64,000 bases of DNA, from assembly GCA_963806735.1 (NCBI GenBank), contig CAWEBE010000023.1, forward strand, positions 1-64,000, written 5' to 3'. Positions 60,931 through 64,000 of the stretch are shown here, piece after piece. How positions within the stretch are numbered: the first letter of the stretch is position 1; each line of letters opens with the position of its first letter. The stretch is from CADEFX01 sp963806735 (GTDB lineage Bacteria; Pseudomonadota; Alphaproteobacteria; Rhizobiales; Hyphomicrobiaceae). The notes under the pieces were generated by a model. That model searched no databases, was not told where the DNA came from, and saw only the letters and a list, made by a program, of their open reading frames with translations. Both the position numbers and the translations under genes were made by a program.

Positions 60931-62064
60931 ATGACCCGCCCCGGCCCGCGACGCAACCGCACCATTTCCTACCGCGATTCCGGAGTGGATATCGACGCGG
61001 GCAACGCGCTGGTAGAGGCCATCAAGCCGCTGGTCAAAACGACGCGGAGACCGGGTGCGGAGGCCGATCTGGGCGGCTTTGGAGGCTTGTTCGACCTCAA
61101 GGCTGCCGGTTTCAAGGATCCGATTCTGGTGGCCGCCAACGATGGCGTGGGCACCAAGCTCAAGATCGCCATCGACAGCGGACGCCACAGCAGCATCGGC
61201 GTCGATCTGGTCGCCATGTGCGTCAATGACCTTGTCGTGCAAGGCGCCGAGCCGCTGTTCTTCCTCGACTACTTCGCCACCGCCAGGCTCGATGTCGCAA
61301 CAGCGCGAGATGTCGTGGCCGGCATTGCCGATGGCTGCAAGCAAGCGGGTTGCGCGCTGATTGGCGGCGAGACAGCGGAGATGCCGGGGCTCTATTCCGG
61401 AGGTGACTACGATCTGGCGGGATTTGCGGTGGGCGCCGTCGAGCGCGGCGAGATATTGCCGCGCACGGACATCACCGCAGGGGACGCGCTGATCGGATTG
61501 GCTTCCTCCGGTGTGCATTCTAACGGTTATTCGCTAGTGCGCCGGCTGGTGGCCGAGGAGGGTCTCAGCTGGGACGCGCCCGCCCCATTCGCGACGGCAA
61601 TGAGCCTGGCCGAGGCGCTGCTGACGCCGACGAAAATCTATGTCAGGCCCATTCTGGCTGCTTTGCGCGCGACCGGAGGCGGCGGACAGAGCGGTGCGAT
61701 CAAGGCGCTATCGCACATCACCGGCGGCGGCTTGTCGGAGAACCTGCCGCGCGTGTTGCCGGACGGCTTGGCCGCGCATGTGGATCTGGCACGCTGGCAA
61801 GCTCCTGCCGTGTTCAGCTGGCTGGAGCAGGCGGGCAACCTCGACGACGCTGAGATGCTGCGCACCTTCAACTGCGGCATGGGCATGGCCATAGTCGCTG
61901 CCCAAGAGCGCGCCGACAGCGTGATGGCGGCGCTCAGCGATGCCGGCGAGCACCCCGTAGTCATTGGCGAAATCGAGGCAGGGCACGGTGTGAAATCGCA
62001 GGCCAAGGGCAAAGGCGAGGCCGAGGCGGTGCGGTATTCGGGCGGCCTGGGATTCAAAGAGTGA
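60931..62064 (+). CDS. purM: phosphoribosylformylglycinamidine cyclo-ligase
   Basis: AIR synthetase, step 5 of purine synthesis: ATP-dependent ring closure of formylglycinamidine ribotide. The 377-residue protein has SYRDSGVDIDAGNALVEAI, LVAANDGVGTKLKIAID, CVNDLVVQGAEPLFFLDYFA, GCALIGGETAEMPGLY and SSGVHSNGYSLVRRL, all standard blocks. ATG 60931 begins the usual N-terminus; the frame open to 60655 is antisense to the DUF2066 gene. It overlaps purN by four bases (GTGA), a common purMN operon. Confidence 0.95.
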   Translation: MTRPGPRRNRTISYRDSGVDIDAGNALVEAIKPLVKTTRRPGAEADLGGFGGLFDLKAAGFKDPILVAANDGVGTKLKIAIDSGRHSSIGVDLVAMCVNDLVVQGAEPLFFLDYFATARLDVATARDVVAGIADGCKQAGCALIGGETAEMPGLYSGGDYDLAGFAVGAVERGEILPRTDITAGDALIGLASSGVHSNGYSLVRRLVAEEGLSWDAPAPFATAMSLAEALLTPTKIYVRPILAALRATGGGGQSGAIKALSHITGGGLSENLPRVLPDGLAAHVDLARWQAPAVFSWLEQAGNLDDAEMLRTFNCGMGMAIVAAQERADSVMAALSDAGEHPVVIGEIEAGHGVKSQAKGKGEAEAVRYSGGLGFKE

Positions 62065-62711
62065 AAAAGAAGCGCACAGCAATCCTCATCTCCGGCCGCG
62101 GCAGCAATATGCTGTCTCTGATCGAGGCGGCGCACGCGCCCGATTATCCGGCGCAGATCGTGCTCGTGATCTCGAACCGGCCGGCGGCGCCGGGCATCGA
62201 GCATGCTCGGGCCCAGGGCGTGAAGTCGCTCGTCATCGACCACAAGGGGTTCGCCTCACGCGAGGCGTTCGACGAGGCGGTGGAACAGGCGCTCATTGCG
62301 GATGGCATAGAGCTTATCTGCCAGGCTGGCTTCATGCGCATCCAGTCGGCTCCCTTTGCCGAGCGGTGGCTCGGCCGCCAGCTCAACATCCATCCCTCGC
62401 TGCTGCCGTCTTTCAAGGGACTGCACCCACACCAGCAGGCAATCGACGCCGGCGTGCGGATCTCGGGATGCACCGTGCATTTCGTGACACCCGAGCTCGA
62501 CGCAGGACCGATTGTCGCGCAAGCGGCCGTGCCGGTGCTCGAAGGGGACACGGCCGGCACGCTGGAGGCGCGCATTTTGTCTGTGGAACACCAGCTTTAT
62601 CCACATGCTCTGCGCCTCGTTGCCGCGGGCGCGGCAAGACTCGAAAGTACTCGAGTTGTAGTTAACTACCCAATTAACCAGGCGACCTCCTTGCTCTCGC
62701 CAGCTCCCTGA
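62061..62711 (+). CDS. purN: phosphoribosylglycinamide formyltransferase
   Basis: Transfers a formyl group from 10-formyl-THF to glycinamide ribotide, step 3 of purine synthesis. The 216-residue protein starts at GTG 62061 within the purM stop. AILISGRGSNMLSLIEAA binds the phosphate, ICQAGFMRIQSAPF and LNIHPSLLPSFKGLHPHQQA hold the catalytic Asn and His, and VTPELDAGPIVAQAAVPV contains the catalytic Asp. The last ~25 residues (ESTRVVVNYPINQATSLLSP) are AT-richer than the rest and include a perfect palindrome at DNA level (62658-62669). Confidence 0.94.
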   Translation: MKKKRTAILISGRGSNMLSLIEAAHAPDYPAQIVLVISNRPAAPGIEHARAQGVKSLVIDHKGFASREAFDEAVEQALIADGIELICQAGFMRIQSAPFAERWLGRQLNIHPSLLPSFKGLHPHQQAIDAGVRISGCTVHFVTPELDAGPIVAQAAVPVLEGDTAGTLEARILSVEHQLYPHALRLVAAGAARLESTRVVVNYPINQATSLLSPAP

Positions 62712-62978
62712 CAGCCCCGTTACATCGACAACACACACCCACTGCTCATGCATAGCTGCGGCAGGCGGCTCAATGGACAGGCCTGGAGTTTCGGTGTTAC
62801 GAGCCGATCGAGCACAAAATGGCCAGGTGCCTGAGCAAACTGGCTTTGACCGGTCACCGAAGACCGGCCGCTCGCAGGAAGAAGCAAGGATGAGCCCAAG
62901 GGAGGCGCACGCAGATGGTCTGTGGGCGCTGATGGCATGCCGATCTGAAGGAGCGCTTCGCGCAGAGTTCGAGATCAC
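62712..62978. other. intergenic region between purN and the P450 gene
   Basis: About 270 bases with no convincing gene; a 69-codon open frame here lacks conserved-looking sequence. AAGGAG occurs at 62948-62953 but about 25 bases from the P450 start. No terminator with a T run was found after purN. Confidence 0.45.
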
Positions 62979-64000
62979 ATGAACGCACTCCCTCCACACA
63001 CGCACCAGCTCGGCGAGGCATCGAGCATCTGGTTCAAGCTGACGCCTCTGCTCAAAGGCCCGGACAACCCTATGTCCGTGCTGATGCAGATGGCCGAGCG
63101 CTACGGCAGCGTCATCCCCGTCAACCTTGGGGACCAGCGCGTCGTGCTGCTGTCCGATCCGGACCATTTCAAGCGCGTGCTGGTCACAAAGGCCGACGAC
63201 TACATCAAGTATTTCGAGGGCCTGAAGCCCGTGTTCGGCAAGTCGATGATCACGCACGACGGCGTGCTGTGGCAGAAGATCCGCATGCCGCAGCAGCCGG
63301 CGTTCCACCCCGACATGTTCGCCGAGTACATTCCCTACTTCCTTGACGCCATCCGCACCAAGATGGAGCTGTGGGCCGGGCTGGCCCGGACCGGCGAGGC
63401 GGTCGAGATGGTGGAGCAGACCTGGACGCTGGCGGCGGACATGATCTGCAAGGCGCTGTTCGACCGCGACATGCCGTTCAATCCGCACTTCGTGTTCAAG
63501 TGCGTCAAGACCTACACCGACGTGATGAACCACAAGTCGATCCGGCTGAAGAAGGTCGCCGGGCAGGAGTTCGAAATCACCGAGGAGGATGCCGCCAAGG
63601 CCATGGAGGTCTGGGCCGGCGTACCGCCCATGGTGTTCGCCGCCGGCCCGCGCGAGGAGCGCGAGCGCACGCTGCTGAAGATGATCCAGGCGGCGACCGC
63701 CGATCCATCCATTCCTGAGTTCGATCCGCAGCAGGCTATCGATGAGATCAAACAGTATTTGTGGGCCGGCACAGAGACGACGGCACTGACGCTGGCGTGG
63801 GCGCTCTACCTCACCTCACAGCACCCGGAGGCGAGTGAGCGCATCCGCAAGGAAGGCGAGACCACCTACGGTGACCGTCCTCCAACCGCGGCCGACTATT
63901 CTGCGCTCGCCTACACGCGCGCCGTCATTCAGGAGACCATGCGCCTCTATCCACCAATCTGGATGCTGATGCGCGTCGCCTCCAAGGCCGACGAAATCGA
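62979..64000 (+). CDS. cytochrome P450, truncated by the window end
   Basis: The first 340 residues of a P450 monooxygenase. It begins MNALPPHTHQLGEASSIW without a membrane anchor, so it is soluble. The B-C region LWQKIRMPQQPAFHPDMF contains the conserved W-x3-R heme-propionate motif. The I-helix oxygen-activation motif is LWAGTETTALTLAW near residue 262. The K-helix ExxR appears as IQETMRLYPP near residue 320. The heme-binding cysteine lies beyond the window. The overall pattern (AGTETT, RLYPP) is closer to fatty-acid or alkane type P450s of the CYP4/CYP102-like branch than to camphor-type CYPs. Redox partners are not visible here. Confidence 0.9.
   Translation, partial: MNALPPHTHQLGEASSIWFKLTPLLKGPDNPMSVLMQMAERYGSVIPVNLGDQRVVLLSDPDHFKRVLVTKADDYIKYFEGLKPVFGKSMITHDGVLWQKIRMPQQPAFHPDMFAEYIPYFLDAIRTKMELWAGLARTGEAVEMVEQTWTLAADMICKALFDRDMPFNPHFVFKCVKTYTDVMNHKSIRLKKVAGQEFEITEEDAAKAMEVWAGVPPMVFAAGPREERERTLLKMIQAATADPSIPEFDPQQAIDEIKQYLWAGTETTALTLAWALYLTSQHPEASERIRKEGETTYGDRPPTAADYSALAYTRAVIQETMRLYPPIWMLMRVASKADEI

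Noticed and set aside
59811..61229. 472-codon open frame on the plus strand across DUF2066 and purM
   Set aside because: Antisense to the DUF2066 gene and then out of frame in purM. purM homology begins only at 60931 in a different frame.
62773..62982. 69-codon open frame between purN and the P450 gene
   Set aside because: No ribosome site, low-complexity charged sequence, and it overlaps the P450 start.

Overview
The window reads as chromosome of a high-GC alphaproteobacterium, most likely Hyphomicrobiales (Bradyrhizobium/Rhodopseudomonas/Xanthobacter-like). This rests on strongly G/C-ending codons, the housekeeping block aspS, rnd, dnaJ-like, ppx, ppk, hdaA, perM, pgsA-like, DUF2066, purM, purN, the many tripartite tricarboxylate and TRAP-type solute-binding proteins, and two families of palindromic repeats of the kind common in that order. 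The species assignment is inference. No prophage, insertion sequence, CRISPR array or integrase was seen.

Layout. 1-4.5 kb: remains of a cell-surface glycan locus (a WbsX-like glycosyltransferase and a methyltransferase, both frameshifted), then an MsbA-type ABC exporter and a GAF protein. 4.6-14.2 kb: small-molecule catabolism, with a complete TctCAB carboxylate transporter, an HD-domain (PhnZ-like) protein, a D-threonine/3-hydroxyaspartate aldolase-like enzyme, a haloacid dehalogenase, a DJ-1/PfpI protein, an acetamidase/formamidase and a TTC38-like TPR protein. A chain of hairpins at 11.48-11.66 kb looks like a structured RNA. 14.3-17.6 kb: divergent GT2 and GT4 glycosyltransferases. 17.5-24.3 kb: an Asp/Glu racemase-like protein, an AbrB-type membrane protein, a glutamine synthetase-like/aldehyde dehydrogenase/2-hydroxyacid dehydrogenase run (gamma-glutamyl amine catabolism is plausible) and a ribosome hibernation factor. 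24.3-30.6 kb: envelope genes (SGNH hydrolase, two tandem MltB-type lytic transglycosylases, galE and galU). 30.8-45.5 kb: a second catabolic stretch with hydrolases, a flavin monooxygenase, enoyl-CoA hydratase, ornithine cyclodeaminase-like, 2-hydroxyacid dehydrogenase, SDRs, HyuA/HyuB, an orphan TRAP binding protein and a frameshifted MmgE/PrpD gene. 45.6-48.2 kb: repeats, tRNA-Leu(UAA), a ceramidase-like membrane protein and two tandem small Cys-rich secreted proteins. 48.3-62.7 kb: the housekeeping block. The window ends inside a cytochrome P450 gene.

Most worth a second look: (1) the run of seven hairpins with GNRA and UUCG loops at 11482-11658; (2) a 79-codon, AT-richer in-frame insertion inside aspS; (3) two opposite-facing copies of a bipartite palindromic repeat, one directly against tRNA-Leu and one supplying a gene's stop codon; (4) a 43-residue secreted peptide gene with its own terminator; (5) paired small Cys-rich secreted proteins. 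Single-base frameshifts in ppk, the MmgE/PrpD gene and the left-end glycan genes could be real or assembly errors and should be checked before interpretation.
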